DNA of 64,000 nt from Bordetella parapertussis (GTDB lineage: Bacteria > Pseudomonadota > Gammaproteobacteria > Burkholderiales > Casimicrobiaceae). The position numbers and the translations under genes are program-made. Under the pieces are notes generated by a model. The model was given only the letters and a program-made list of their open reading frames with translations. It had not been told where the DNA came from and did not search any database. Location: contig CALQLA020000014.1 of NCBI GenBank assembly GCA_943331295.2, forward strand, positions 33,756 through 97,755, given 5' to 3'. Every line of letters begins with the position of its first letter. Within the stretch, counting starts at the first letter, position 1. Positions 35,672 through 44,149 of this stretch are shown here, piece by piece.

Positions 35672-36212
35672 CGGGCATCTCCAGCAGGTGGGAAGCGTCG
35701 AGCTCGGCCAGGGGGGGCAACTCGGATAACGAGCGCAGGCCGAGATCGTCGAGAAAGGTCTTGGTGGTGGCGTAAAGCGCCGGGCGGCCCGGCGATTCGC
35801 GGTGACCGACCACTTCGACCCATTGGCGGTCCTCCAGCGCCTTGACGACGTTGGTGGACACGGCAACGCCGCGGATGGCTTCGATTTCGCCGCGGGTTGC
35901 AGGTTGCTGATAGGCGATGATCGCCAGGGTTTCCATCACCGCGCGCGAGTAGCGCGGCGGCTTCTCGGGAGCAAGCCGGTCGAGATGGCGCTGGATCTCG
36001 GGCTTGCCCTGGAAGCGCCAGCCCGACGCGACCTGCACCAGCTCCACCGCACGGTCCGACCACTCGGCGCGCAGCTCGTCGAGCAGCTTGCGCGTCGTGT
36101 CGGCATCGAGCGGCGGCTCGAACATCCGGGCAAGCTGCGGCACGGGCACGGCTTCGCCGGCGACCAGCAGCGCCGCCTCGAGAATGCCCTTGATCTCCTT
36201 CAAGTCTTCCAT
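35517..36212 (-). CDS. scpB: Segregation and condensation protein B
   Basis: 231 residues. The two winged-helix domains of ScpB are visible: [29 protein letters not shown] segment [22 protein letters not shown] and [18 protein letters not shown]. It forms the kite subunit of the SMC-ScpAB complex. After the domain, about 50 alanine/proline-rich residues overlap the rluB start in another frame. The ATG at 36212 (MEDLKEIKG) is chosen; the open frame extends to 36269 without homology. scpA ends 81 bases upstream. Confidence 0.92.
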   Translation of the reverse strand: MEDLKEIKGILEAALLVAGEAVPVPQLARMFEPPLDADTTRKLLDELRAEWSDRAVELVQVASGWRFQGKPEIQRHLDRLAPEKPPRYSRAVMETLAIIAYQQPATRGEIEAIRGVAVSTNVVKALEDRQWVEVVGHRESPGRPALYATTKTFLDDLGLRSLSELPPLAELDASHLLEMPDAPTKAAEAQYALASPILLAPPADGPGSEAHEPGPPADSGEPGPDAPQVLH

Positions 36213-36293
36213 TGCGAACCTGTCGTTTTTACGTCCCCGCGGAGACGCGGGGAGATGGCCGCCCGGCAACGGACGGAGCGCCGCGACCGCCGG

Positions 36294-37160
36294 TCAGGCG
36301 TCGTCGGCGGCGAGCGCGAATCCCCGCTCGCCCCTGCGCTGCACGTAGATCGGCGCGTACGGCCCGGCCTGCGCGATCGAAATGAGCTCCTCGCGCGCGA
36401 GCTCCAGCATCGCGAGGAACGTTACGACGAGGTGCGGCACGTCGGCGTAGGGAGCGAAGAGCGTCGTGAACTCGGCGTAGCGCTCCGGCTCGAGGACCTT
36501 GAGGAGCCGGCTCATCTCGCCCCGGACCGAAAGCTGCTCGCGCGTAACGAGATGATGCCGGTTCACCTTCGCCCGCGCAACCAGCCCCGCCCAGGCAACC
36601 CGGAGGTCGTCGGGCGTGACGTCGGGCAGCCGCGCCGCCGAGACCCGGTCGAGCCACACCCGCGGCAGCTCGAAATCGCGCTCGACGAGCGGCAGTTCGT
36701 CGAGCTTGCGGGCGGCGAGCTTCATCCGCTCGTATTCGAGCAGCCGGCGCACGAGCTCGACCCGCGGGTCCTCCTCCTCGGCGCCGGGAGGCGCCGGCGG
36801 CCGCGGCAGCAGCAGCCGCGACTTGATCTCGATCAGCACCGCCGCCATCAGCAGGTACTCGGCCGCCAGCTCCAGCTGCGTGCGGCGCATCATCTCGACG
36901 TAGCCCAGGTACTGCCGCGTCATCTCCGCCATGGGAATGTCGAGGACGTTGATGTTCTCGCGGCGGATGAGGTAGAGCAGCAGGTCGAGCGGCCCCTCGA
37001 ACGTCTCGAGGAAGATCGACAGGGCTTCCGGCGGGATGTAGAGGTCCCGCGGCATCTCGAGCAGCGGCTCGCCGTTGACCTTGGCGACCGGGGCAGCCAG
37101 CGGCAGCTCCGGGGCGGCTTCCACGGCAGTCACGAGATCGGCGGCGCTGCCTGCGCTCAT
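36294..37160 (-). CDS. scpA: Segregation and condensation protein A
   Basis: 288 residues. The kleisin N-terminus FLETFEGPLDLLLYLIRRENINVLDIPMAEMT (residues about 50-80) binds SMC; MAAVLIEIKSRLLLPRP and the C-terminal winged helix VVTFLAMLELAREELI follow. It bridges SMC heads in chromosome segregation. Its ATG overlaps the trpS stop (ATGA at 37157-37160), giving the unit trpS-scpA-scpB-rluB. Confidence 0.94.
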   Translation of the reverse strand: MSAGSAADLVTAVEAAPELPLAAPVAKVNGEPLLEMPRDLYIPPEALSIFLETFEGPLDLLLYLIRRENINVLDIPMAEMTRQYLGYVEMMRRTQLELAAEYLLMAAVLIEIKSRLLLPRPPAPPGAEEEDPRVELVRRLLEYERMKLAARKLDELPLVERDFELPRVWLDRVSAARLPDVTPDDLRVAWAGLVARAKVNRHHLVTREQLSVRGEMSRLLKVLEPERYAEFTTLFAPYADVPHLVVTFLAMLELAREELISIAQAGPYAPIYVQRRGERGFALAADDA

Positions 37161-38359
37161 GTGTACTGGAGGCCCATCGCCTCGCGCACGTCGCGCATGG
37201 TTTCCTCGGCGAGCTTGCGCGCCCGCTCGCAGCCGTCGGCGACGATGTTGCGGACGAGCGTCGGGTCGTCGATGAACTGCTGCGCGCGCTCGCGCATCGG
37301 CTCCTGCTCGCGGATGATCGCGTCGATCACCGGCTGCTTGCAGTCGAGGCAGCCGATGCCGGCCGTCGTGCAGCCCTTGACCACCCAGTCGCGCGTCGCT
37401 GCGTCGGAATAGATCTGGTGCAGCGGCCACACCGGGCAGCGGTTCGGGTCGCCGCGGTCGGTGCGTCGCGCCCGGGCCGGGTCGGTCTGCATCGTGCGCA
37501 CCTTCTTCGTGACCATGGCCGGGTCCTCGCGCAGCATGATCGCGTTGCCGTAGGACTTGGACATCTTCTGGCCGTCGAGCCCGGGCACCTTCGGCGTCTC
37601 GGTCAAGAGCGGCTGCGGCTCGGGCAGGATCACCCGGTGGGCGCCTTCGAGATACCCGAACAGGCGCTCGCGGTCGCCCAGCGCCAGGTTCTGGGTGTCG
37701 TTCAGGAGTTCCTTGGCGGCCTCCAGCGCGGCGGCGTCGCCCTTTTCCTGGAACGCGGTGCGGAGCTCGACGTAGCGCTTCGCCTTCTTGCTGCCCAGCT
37801 TCTTCACCGCCGCCGCCGCCTTCTCCTCGAAGCCCGGCTCGCGCCCGTAGATGTGGTTGAAGCGACGCGCGAGCTCGCGCGTGACCTCGATATGGGAGAC
37901 CTGGTCCTCGCCCACCGGCACCATGTTGGCGCGGTAGATCAGGATGTCGGCGGACATCATCACCGGGTAGCCTAGGAAGCCGAAGTTCGACAGGTCGCGG
38001 TCGACGAGCTTCTGCTGCTGGTCCTTGTACGTGGGCACGCGCTCCAGCCAGCCGACCGGCGCGATCATCCCGAGCAGCAGCGCCAGCTCGGCGTGCTCGG
38101 GCACGCGCGACTGGATGAACAGCGTGGCCCGGTTCGGGTTGATGCCGGCGGCGAGCCAGTCGATCATCATTTCCCACACGCTCTCGGCGATCGTCTCGGA
38201 GGCGTCGTAGTGCGTGGTCAGCGCGTGCCAGTCGGCGGCGAAGTACAGGCATTCGTACTCCTCCTGCAGCCGCAGCCAGTTCTTGAGCGCGCCGTGGTAG
38301 TGCCCGATGTGCATCCGGCCGGTGGGGCGCATGCCCGATAAGACGCGATCAGCGAACAT
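37157..38359 (-). CDS. trpS: Tryptophan--tRNA ligase
   Basis: 400-residue class I synthetase. The HIGH motif appears in GMRPTGRMHIGHYHGALKN and the KMSKS motif in GLDGQKMSKSYGNAIML. The length and the insert between them (EKAAAAVKKLGSKKAKRYVE) fit the longer proteobacterial type. It starts at 38359, 30 bases downstream of the M50 protease gene, and overlaps scpA. Confidence 0.97.
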   Translation of the reverse strand: MFADRVLSGMRPTGRMHIGHYHGALKNWLRLQEEYECLYFAADWHALTTHYDASETIAESVWEMMIDWLAAGINPNRATLFIQSRVPEHAELALLLGMIAPVGWLERVPTYKDQQQKLVDRDLSNFGFLGYPVMMSADILIYRANMVPVGEDQVSHIEVTRELARRFNHIYGREPGFEEKAAAAVKKLGSKKAKRYVELRTAFQEKGDAAALEAAKELLNDTQNLALGDRERLFGYLEGAHRVILPEPQPLLTETPKVPGLDGQKMSKSYGNAIMLREDPAMVTKKVRTMQTDPARARRTDRGDPNRCPVWPLHQIYSDAATRDWVVKGCTTAGIGCLDCKQPVIDAIIREQEPMRERAQQFIDDPTLVRNIVADGCERARKLAEETMRDVREAMGLQYT

Positions 38360-38389
38360 GGGTGGACAATCCTGTCGACGGGCGGGCGG

Positions 38390-39046
38390 TCAGAGACCGA
38401 CGATTGCGTTGAGCGCCATGAGGCCGAACCGCACCAACGGCCCCATCAGCGTATTCAGGATCCCGGTGGCGAGCAGCAGGATCACCACCATGAACCCGTA
38501 GGGCTCCAGCCGCGCGTAGCGCATCGCGAGCGAATGCGGCAGGAGGCTCACGGCGATGCGGCCGCCGTCGAGGGGGAGGATCGGGAGCAGGTTGAGTGCC
38601 ATCAGCATCAGGTTGATCTGTACGCCCGCGCCGGCCATCTCGCGGAGCCCGTCGCTCGCGAACGCCCCGTTGGGCAGGCCGAGCTTGAACATCAGCGCCC
38701 AGAAGATCGCCATCACGAAATTCGCCATCGGCCCCGCGCCGGCGACCCATAGCATGTCGCGCTTCGGGTTGCGCAGGTTGCCGAAGTTCACCGGCACGGG
38801 CTTCGCCCAGCCGAACAGGAACAGCGGCGCGCCGGTCATCTTGGCGACGACGATCAGCAATCCGGGCACCAGCAGCGTGCCGACCGGATCGATGTGCTTG
38901 ATCGGGTTAAGCGTCACGCGGCCCAGCATCCACGCCGTATCGTCGCCGAAGAGGCGGGCGACGTAGCCGTGGGCCGCTTCGTGCAGCGTGATCGCGAAGA
39001 CCACCGGCACCGCCCAGAGCACGATGGTCGCGAGCGAAAAATCCAT
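38390..39046 (-). CDS. Site-2 protease family (M50) membrane metalloprotease
   Basis: 218 residues, mostly membrane helices. The zinc motif is His22-Glu23-x2-His26 in ITLHEAAHGYVARLFG, and the second ligand lies in ILPLDGGRIAVSLL (Asp). RVTLNPIKHIDPVG is typical of the rhomboid-neighbour-type short M50B proteases. Its substrate is unknown. It sits between the YciO-type gene and trpS on the same strand. Confidence 0.92.
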   Translation of the reverse strand: MDFSLATIVLWAVPVVFAITLHEAAHGYVARLFGDDTAWMLGRVTLNPIKHIDPVGTLLVPGLLIVVAKMTGAPLFLFGWAKPVPVNFGNLRNPKRDMLWVAGAGPMANFVMAIFWALMFKLGLPNGAFASDGLREMAGAGVQINLMLMALNLLPILPLDGGRIAVSLLPHSLAMRYARLEPYGFMVVILLLATGILNTLMGPLVRFGLMALNAIVGL

Positions 39047-39115
39047 TAGTCCGCCATTTTACCCGAGTCCGGCCGCCTTCGCCGCATTGGTTGTCCGCTG
39101 CCGTTTCCGGCCCGG

Positions 39116-39757
39116 TCAGTCGCCGTCCGGCGCGGAGAGGCCGAGGCGCGCCGGGTCGCCCCCTCCCAGCCGGACGATGACCGCCGGCGGCGCCTCCAGG
39201 TCGATCACCGTCGTCGGCGCGGCCGGGCAAGGCCCGGCGTCGATCACGAGGTCGAGGCGATTGCCGATTTCGTCCCGGATCGCCTCGGCCTCGTTGAGCG
39301 GCTGCGCCGCCCCCGGCAGGATCAGTGTCGACGACAGGATCGGCTCGCCCAGTTCCGCGAGCAGCGCCTGCGCCAGCGCGTTGGCCGGCACGCGGACGCC
39401 GATGGTGCTGCGCTTCGGATGCTGCAGCCGGCGCGGCACCTCGCGCGTCGCCGGGAGCAGGAACGTGTAGCTGCCGGGCGTGCCCAGCCGGATGATGCGG
39501 AACTGCCAGTTGTCAAGTTTGGCGAAGCGGCCGATCTCGGCCAGGTCGCGCAGCATCAGCGTCAGGAAATGGCTGTCGTCGAGCCCGCGGACCTGGCGGA
39601 TGCGCTGGGCTGCCCCGGCGTCGCCGATCGGGCAGCCGAGCGCGTAGCCCGAGTCCGTCGGGTAGGCGATGACGCCGCCCTTGCGCAGGATCTCGGCCGC
39701 CTGCCGGATCAGGCGCGGCTGCGGATGCGTCGGGTGAATGGTGAAGTATTGGGCCAT
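39116..39757 (-). CDS. YciO/YrdC-family protein (threonylcarbamoyl-AMP synthase-like)
   Basis: 213 residues with the YrdC fold: AAEILRKGGVIAYPTDSGYALGC near the N-terminus, GPGSYTFLL-type segment TPGSYTFLLPATREVPRR, STIGVRVP and LSSTLILPG. This pattern is that of the YciO branch, whose function is less certain than that of TsaC/YrdC, the tRNA t6A enzyme. It is divergent from the cysB-type gene. Confidence 0.87.
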   Translation of the reverse strand: MAQYFTIHPTHPQPRLIRQAAEILRKGGVIAYPTDSGYALGCPIGDAGAAQRIRQVRGLDDSHFLTLMLRDLAEIGRFAKLDNWQFRIIRLGTPGSYTFLLPATREVPRRLQHPKRSTIGVRVPANALAQALLAELGEPILSSTLILPGAAQPLNEAEAIRDEIGNRLDLVIDAGPCPAAPTTVIDLEAPPAVIVRLGGGDPARLGLSAPDGD

Positions 39758-39819
39758 CGTTGCGATTGCGGCATGGGCCCCCCGCAGGCGTCGCGGCGGG
39801 GCCCCGGGGACCGGGGCGA

Positions 39820-39825
39820 TATAAT
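39820..39825 (+). promoter_or_regulatory. -10 element upstream of the CysB-type regulator
   Basis: A perfect TATAAT at 39820-39825 without a convincing -35. Transcription would begin near 39832, which makes the TTG at 39831 unusable and supports the TTG at 39861 as the start codon. Confidence 0.45.
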
Positions 39826-39860
39826 CGGGCTTGATTCTAACCGACGTCCGGCGCTTCCTC

Positions 39861-40802
39861 TTGAATCTCCAGCAACTTCGCTATCTTTGCGCGATCGTCG
39901 ACCACGGCCTCAACGTTTCCGACGCGGCCGAGGCTCTGTTCACGTCCCAGCCGGGGATCAGCAAGCAGGTGCGCCTGCTCGAGGACGAACTCGGCGTGTC
40001 GGTGTTCGTCCGCCACGGCAAGCGGCTGTCGGCGCTTACGCCGGCCGGCGCCGCGGTGGTGGCCACAGCCCGCCGCGCGCTGCGGGAAGTCGAGAACCTG
40101 AAGCGCGTCGGGGCGGAGTACAAGAGCGAGGACACCGGTGTCCTCTCCATCGCGACGACGCACACGCAGGCGCGGTACGTGCTGCCGCCCGTGATCCGCG
40201 ACTTCGTGGCCCGCTATCCGCGCGTCAAGGTCGTCCTGCACCAGGGCAATCCGCTGCAGGTCGCCGACCAGACCGCCCGCGGCGAAGTCGACGTCGGCAT
40301 CGCCACCGAGGCACTGACGTCGTTCCCCGAACTCGTCGCGCTGCCGTGCTACGAGTGGAATCGCAGCGTGCTCGTGCCGACCGGCCATCCCCTGGCGAAG
40401 GTGCGGCCCCTCACGCTGGCGGCGCTGGCGCGCCATCCGATCATTACCTACGACTTCGCGTTCACCGGACGGTCGCAGATCAACGCGGCGTTCGACGCCG
40501 AGGGACTCGCCCCCAACATCGTGCTGACGGCACTGGACGCCGACGTGATCAAGACGTACGTGGAACTCGGCATGGGCGTGGGCATCGTCGCCAGCATGGC
40601 CTACGACGCCGTGCGGGACACCGGGCTCGAGCGGCTCGACGCGGCGCACCTGTTCGCGCCCAGCACCACCCGGCTCGCGCTGCGCCGCGACGTCTTCCTG
40701 CGCGGCTTCGTCTACGACTTCATCGAGCGGTTCGCGCCGATCCTCGACCGCGCGACGGTCGACGCTGCGCTCGCGGGGAACCCTTCGCCGGCCAGGCCGT
40801 GA
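39861..40802 (+). CDS. cysB: CysB-type LysR-family transcriptional regulator
   Basis: 313 residues. The winged helix reads NLQQLRYLCAIVDHGLNVSDAAEALFTSQPGISKQVRLLEDELG, the CysB/Cbl type, followed by the ligand domain with IATTHTQARYVLPPVI and GEVDVGIATEAL. CysB activates sulfate assimilation in response to N- or O-acetylserine. The start is the rare TTG at 39861 (family start MNLQQLRYL); an in-frame TTG at 39831 would sit at the transcription start. No sulfur-assimilation gene is in the window. Confidence 0.88.
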   Translation: MNLQQLRYLCAIVDHGLNVSDAAEALFTSQPGISKQVRLLEDELGVSVFVRHGKRLSALTPAGAAVVATARRALREVENLKRVGAEYKSEDTGVLSIATTHTQARYVLPPVIRDFVARYPRVKVVLHQGNPLQVADQTARGEVDVGIATEALTSFPELVALPCYEWNRSVLVPTGHPLAKVRPLTLAALARHPIITYDFAFTGRSQINAAFDAEGLAPNIVLTALDADVIKTYVELGMGVGIVASMAYDAVRDTGLERLDAAHLFAPSTTRLALRRDVFLRGFVYDFIERFAPILDRATVDAALAGNPSPARP

Positions 40803-40842
40803 GCGCGCGCGTCGCGGCGCCCGCCGTCGCCGGGGGCGGCGC

Positions 40843-42057
40843 GTGAAGCCCGGCTGGCGCGGGACGTGGGCGCTGGCGGCGCTGCTCGGCTCGCTGGCGA
40901 TGCTCGGGCCGTTTTCCGTCGACATGTACCTGCCGGCCTTCGCCGCGATCGGCCGGGAGTTCGGCGTCCCGCGCATCGCGGTGCAGCAGACGCTCTCGAT
41001 CTACATGTTCGCGTTCGCGTTCATGATGCTGTGGCACGGCGCGCTGTCCGATGCCCTGGGCCGGCGCCCCGTGGTGCTGTGCGCGCTCGCGATCTACGCG
41101 CTGGCGACGCTGGGCTGCGCGATCGCCGGCAACATCGAGTCGCTGTGGCTGTTCCGGGCGCTGCAGGGGATGTCCGCCGGCGCCGGAGTCGTGGTCGGCC
41201 GGGCCATCATCCGCGACCGCTTCCACGGCCCGGAGGCGCAGCGACTCATGTCGCAGGTGACGCTGGTGTTCGGGATCGCGCCCGCCGTCGCGCCGGTGCT
41301 GGGCGGCCTGATGCTTGCGCTCGCCGGGTGGCGCTCGATGTTCTGGGTGCTGTTCGCGCTCGTGCTGGGCGTGCTGGCCTGGGCGGCGAGATCGCTGCCG
41401 GAAACGCTCCCGCGTGGTGCCCGCCAGACGTTGCGACCGACCGCCCTCTGGCGAAACTACCGCGCCGTCCTGGGTCGCGGCGACTTTCTGCTGCTGGCAT
41501 TGATGCCGACCTTCAACTTCTGCGCCTTCTTCATCTATATCGCGAGCGCGCCGACGTTCATCGTCGACCTGCTGGGGTTGGGAAGCCTCGGCTTCGCCTG
41601 GCTCTTCATTCCGATGATCGTCGGCATAATGGGCGGAGCGACGCTGTCCGGCCACCTCGCCGGCCGGGTTTCACCGCTGCGCACGGTCCGAATCGGGTAT
41701 GCGACGATGTTTACGGGGGTCGCGATCAATCTGCTCATTTGCTGGCTGCTGCCCCCGGGCGTGCCGTGGAACGTGCTCCCCGTGCTGATATTCGCGGCGG
41801 GTAGCAGCCTGGTGACGCCGTCGCTGACCCTCATCCTGCTCGACATGTTCCCGGAAATCCGCGGCATGGCCTCGTCGCTGCAGAACTTCGTACAATTCGC
41901 CGTTTCCGGCGTTGTCGCCGGGAGCATCGCGCCGTTCATCTCCACGTCGCTCGGGGCGCTGGCCGCCGGAATGGCCGCCTTCACGCTCGCGAGCTTCGCG
42001 ATCTGGCTCGTCTACCAAAACCGCGCCCGTGCGCAACTCAAAGGCTGGCAACCATGA
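40843..42057 (+). CDS. Bcr/CflA family multidrug efflux MFS transporter
   Basis: 404 residues, 12 predicted helices. Family landmarks are FSVDMYLPAFAAIGREFGV in helix 1, GALSDALGRRPVVL (MFS motif A) and RALQGMSAGAGVVVGRAIIRD (motif C-like). It exports drugs or metabolites by proton antiport. The start is GTG at 40843, 40 bases after the CysB-type gene; the stop overlaps the next ATG (ATGA at 42054-42057). Confidence 0.92.
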   Translation: MKPGWRGTWALAALLGSLAMLGPFSVDMYLPAFAAIGREFGVPRIAVQQTLSIYMFAFAFMMLWHGALSDALGRRPVVLCALAIYALATLGCAIAGNIESLWLFRALQGMSAGAGVVVGRAIIRDRFHGPEAQRLMSQVTLVFGIAPAVAPVLGGLMLALAGWRSMFWVLFALVLGVLAWAARSLPETLPRGARQTLRPTALWRNYRAVLGRGDFLLLALMPTFNFCAFFIYIASAPTFIVDLLGLGSLGFAWLFIPMIVGIMGGATLSGHLAGRVSPLRTVRIGYATMFTGVAINLLICWLLPPGVPWNVLPVLIFAAGSSLVTPSLTLILLDMFPEIRGMASSLQNFVQFAVSGVVAGSIAPFISTSLGALAAGMAAFTLASFAIWLVYQNRARAQLKGWQP

Positions 42058-42518
42058 AATCGTTCTCCCTGCTCCGCGGTTTCGCGACCTTCCTGGCCGC
42101 GGCGGCGATTGCAACGTCCGCGGCGGCGGCGCCGCCGGCGGTGAAGACACTGCCTGCCGTCAACCTGACCATCAGCGGCCACAAGGTCACCGCCGAGGTC
42201 GCCGCCACGGCCCAAGAGCGCGCGACAGGGCTGATGTACCGGTTCAGCCTCCAGCCCGACCACGGGATGCTGTTCGTGTTCGAGAGCGCCGAGCCGCTGG
42301 GATTCTGGATGAAGAACACGTACATACCCCTGTCGATCGCCTATATCGACAACGGCGGTCGCATCCTCAACATCGAGGACATGGCCCCGCAAACCGAGAC
42401 CACGCATTGGTCGAAGGGTCCCGGACGCTACGCGCTGGAAATGCGCAAGGGCTGGTTTGCCGAGCGCGGGATACGCGCAGGCGATCGGGTCGATGGCATC
42501 CCAAAGTCGGGGAAATAG
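42054..42518 (+). CDS. DUF192 family exported protein
   Basis: 154 residues with a signal peptide (LLRGFATFLAAAAIATSAAAA) and one DUF192 domain: QERATGLMYRFSLQPDHGMLF, GFWMKNTYIPLSIAYID and YALEMRKGWFAERGIRAGD. The family occurs as a small secreted or periplasmic domain of unknown function. Its start overlaps the Bcr/CflA stop, so it is translationally coupled to that gene. Confidence 0.9.
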   Translation: MKSFSLLRGFATFLAAAAIATSAAAAPPAVKTLPAVNLTISGHKVTAEVAATAQERATGLMYRFSLQPDHGMLFVFESAEPLGFWMKNTYIPLSIAYIDNGGRILNIEDMAPQTETTHWSKGPGRYALEMRKGWFAERGIRAGDRVDGIPKSGK

Positions 42519-42630
42519 CGAGGCTGCCAACCCTCTTGGCGGCATTCGGGTCCCGCGGTACGATAGCGCCCAATCCGCTTCCGTTTCCAACGGCAAATAC
42601 GGCGGGGTCGGGCTTGACGGATCCGTTGAG

Positions 42631-42647
42631 CCTAGGCGTTTTCTAGG
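42631..42647. promoter_or_regulatory. 17-base dyad overlapping the ribosome site of the LuxR-type gene
   Basis: CCTAG (42631-42635) and CTAGG (42643-42647) are inverted around GCGTTTT; the right arm runs into the AGGGGAGGTGG ribosome site. A TTGACG at 42614-42619 lies upstream. It could be an operator, but it does not match a standard lux box, and chance cannot be excluded. Confidence 0.3.
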
Positions 42648-42658
42648 GGAGGTGGAAA

Positions 42659-43462
42659 ATGCTTTCGATAATTAGTCCAGGGATGCCCAACGTGACGGAC
42701 TCGGGGTCCGGATCCGGATCCGAGGATGCCATGTTTCAGAGGCTTATCGCTGCCTCGATTGCTGGCGAACCACTGGAGCCGGTCATGCACTCGATTATCA
42801 AGGAACTTGGCTTTGATAGTTGCGTATACGCGTTGACGATCAGCCCGCGTCCGAGTCACGAAAGCAGGTGCTATGCCTGGACCACGCTTCCGCGCGAATG
42901 GATCGCGATCTATGACCGGAAGGCCTATGTCGAGGTTGATCCGCGAGTCGTGCTCTCGTGGGGCCGCTCGACACCGCTGATATGGGATGCAGCGACAATC
43001 GGAGGTGGTCCAAAGGTCCGACAGTTCCTCGACCACGCGGCGGAATTTGGAATTTGCAGCGGCGTCACCGTAGGGTTCACCGAGCCCTCGAATGCCCGAT
43101 TCGGCATCGCGTTCAATTCTTCGATCAGTCCGGTCGACGAAGCTAGGAAACAGATGATCGCCGCCAATCTCGGTTCGCTGATGATTCTTACCGCGGGCTT
43201 TCACGAAATATTCATGGCCAACGTGGTGGACAGAGGATTGCCACCTGCATTGCGGGGCGCGCCTTTGTCCACGCGGGAAATCCAGTGCCTGCACATGGCG
43301 GCACACGGCATGACCAGTGCCGACATCGGCATCAAGCTGGGGATCGTCGAGCGCACGGCCAATTTTCACTTCAGCAACATCCTGACGAAACTGGATGCCT
43401 TGAATCGCCACGAAGCGATCGCCAAAGGGATGAAGCTCGGACTGATCAAGATGGACCTCTGA
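42659..43462 (+). CDS. LuxR-type quorum-sensing regulator without a partner synthase (LuxR solo)
   Basis: 267 residues: an N-terminal autoinducer-binding domain and a C-terminal LuxR helix-turn-helix (LSTREIQCLHMAAHGMTS, then ERTANFHFSNILTKLD). All six TraR pocket residues are present at matching spacing: Trp81, Tyr85, Asp94, Pro95, Trp109 and Gly135 for TraR 57, 61, 70, 71, 85 and 113; HTH Glu207 and Gly217 also match. It should bind an acyl-homoserine lactone. The start at 42659 has a strong AGGGGAGGTGG site. No luxI homologue is in the window. Its codons end in A or T far more often than those of its neighbours, suggesting transfer. Confidence 0.93.
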   Translation: MLSIISPGMPNVTDSGSGSGSEDAMFQRLIAASIAGEPLEPVMHSIIKELGFDSCVYALTISPRPSHESRCYAWTTLPREWIAIYDRKAYVEVDPRVVLSWGRSTPLIWDAATIGGGPKVRQFLDHAAEFGICSGVTVGFTEPSNARFGIAFNSSISPVDEARKQMIAANLGSLMILTAGFHEIFMANVVDRGLPPALRGAPLSTREIQCLHMAAHGMTSADIGIKLGIVERTANFHFSNILTKLDALNRHEAIAKGMKLGLIKMDL

Positions 43463-43480
43463 CCCACACTGGTTGCCTGC

Positions 43481-44149
43481 CTACCCGTTCCGTCGCAGCC
43501 AATCCCCCAGTTGTGCGACGGTGTGCACCAGGGCGGCCGGATCGAACGAAGTCAGGGCCGCGGAGGAGTGCGCACCGTAGGACACCGCGACGGCCGTCGA
43601 GCCAGCGTTCCGGGCAAGTTCGAGGTCGTGCGTCGTATCGCCGATCATCAGGGTCTCGCGAGGCAGGACGCCGACGCGGTCCATCAGGTGCAACAGCATG
43701 TCCGGATTCGGCTTGGGGTGACCCTCGTCTGCGCAACGGGTGGCGACGAACAGGTGCGCAAGCTGTTGCTGGGCAAAAGCGCGATCGAGCCCCACCCGCG
43801 ACTTGCCCGTCGCCACCGCCAGCAGGTGCCCGGCCGCGTCGAGTTCGCCGAGCAGCTCGCGCGCCCCGGCGAAGAGCGGAATCTGCGCGTCCCCGCCGAG
43901 GTAGTGATGCCGGTAACGGGCCACCAGATCCCGCTGACGCTCGGGCGCGAGGCCGGGCGCCACGTGCCGCAACGCATCGGCCAGGCCGAGGCCGATGACG
44001 TACCGGGCGTCGGTCTCGTCGGGGACCGGCTCGCCCAGGTCCCGGCAGGCATTCTGCAGCGCCGATGCAATCAGCGCGGTCGAATCGGCCAGCGTGCCGT
44101 CCCAATCAAACACCACCAGCCGGAAACGTCGGGGCGCGCGTTCAGGCAT
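43481..44149 (-). CDS. gph: HAD-family phosphatase, phosphoglycolate phosphatase-like
   Basis: 222 residues. HAD motifs: I FDWDGTLADS (nucleophile and acid Asp), II AVATGKS, III with Lys in EGHPKPNPDML, IV MIGDTTHDLELARNAG. The substrate is phosphoglycolate or a similar small phosphate ester. It follows rluC, overlapping it by 8 bases, an arrangement common in betaproteobacteria, and ends 18 bases from the convergent LuxR-type gene. Confidence 0.87.
   Translation of the reverse strand: MPERAPRRFRLVVFDWDGTLADSTALIASALQNACRDLGEPVPDETDARYVIGLGLADALRHVAPGLAPERQRDLVARYRHHYLGGDAQIPLFAGARELLGELDAAGHLLAVATGKSRVGLDRAFAQQQLAHLFVATRCADEGHPKPNPDMLLHLMDRVGVLPRETLMIGDTTHDLELARNAGSTAVAVSYGAHSSAALTSFDPAALVHTVAQLGDWLRRNG

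Noticed and set aside
42519..42658. A canonical lux box before the LuxR solo.
   Set aside because: The only dyad has CCTAG/CTAGG arms, which do not fit the usual 20-base lux-box pattern.
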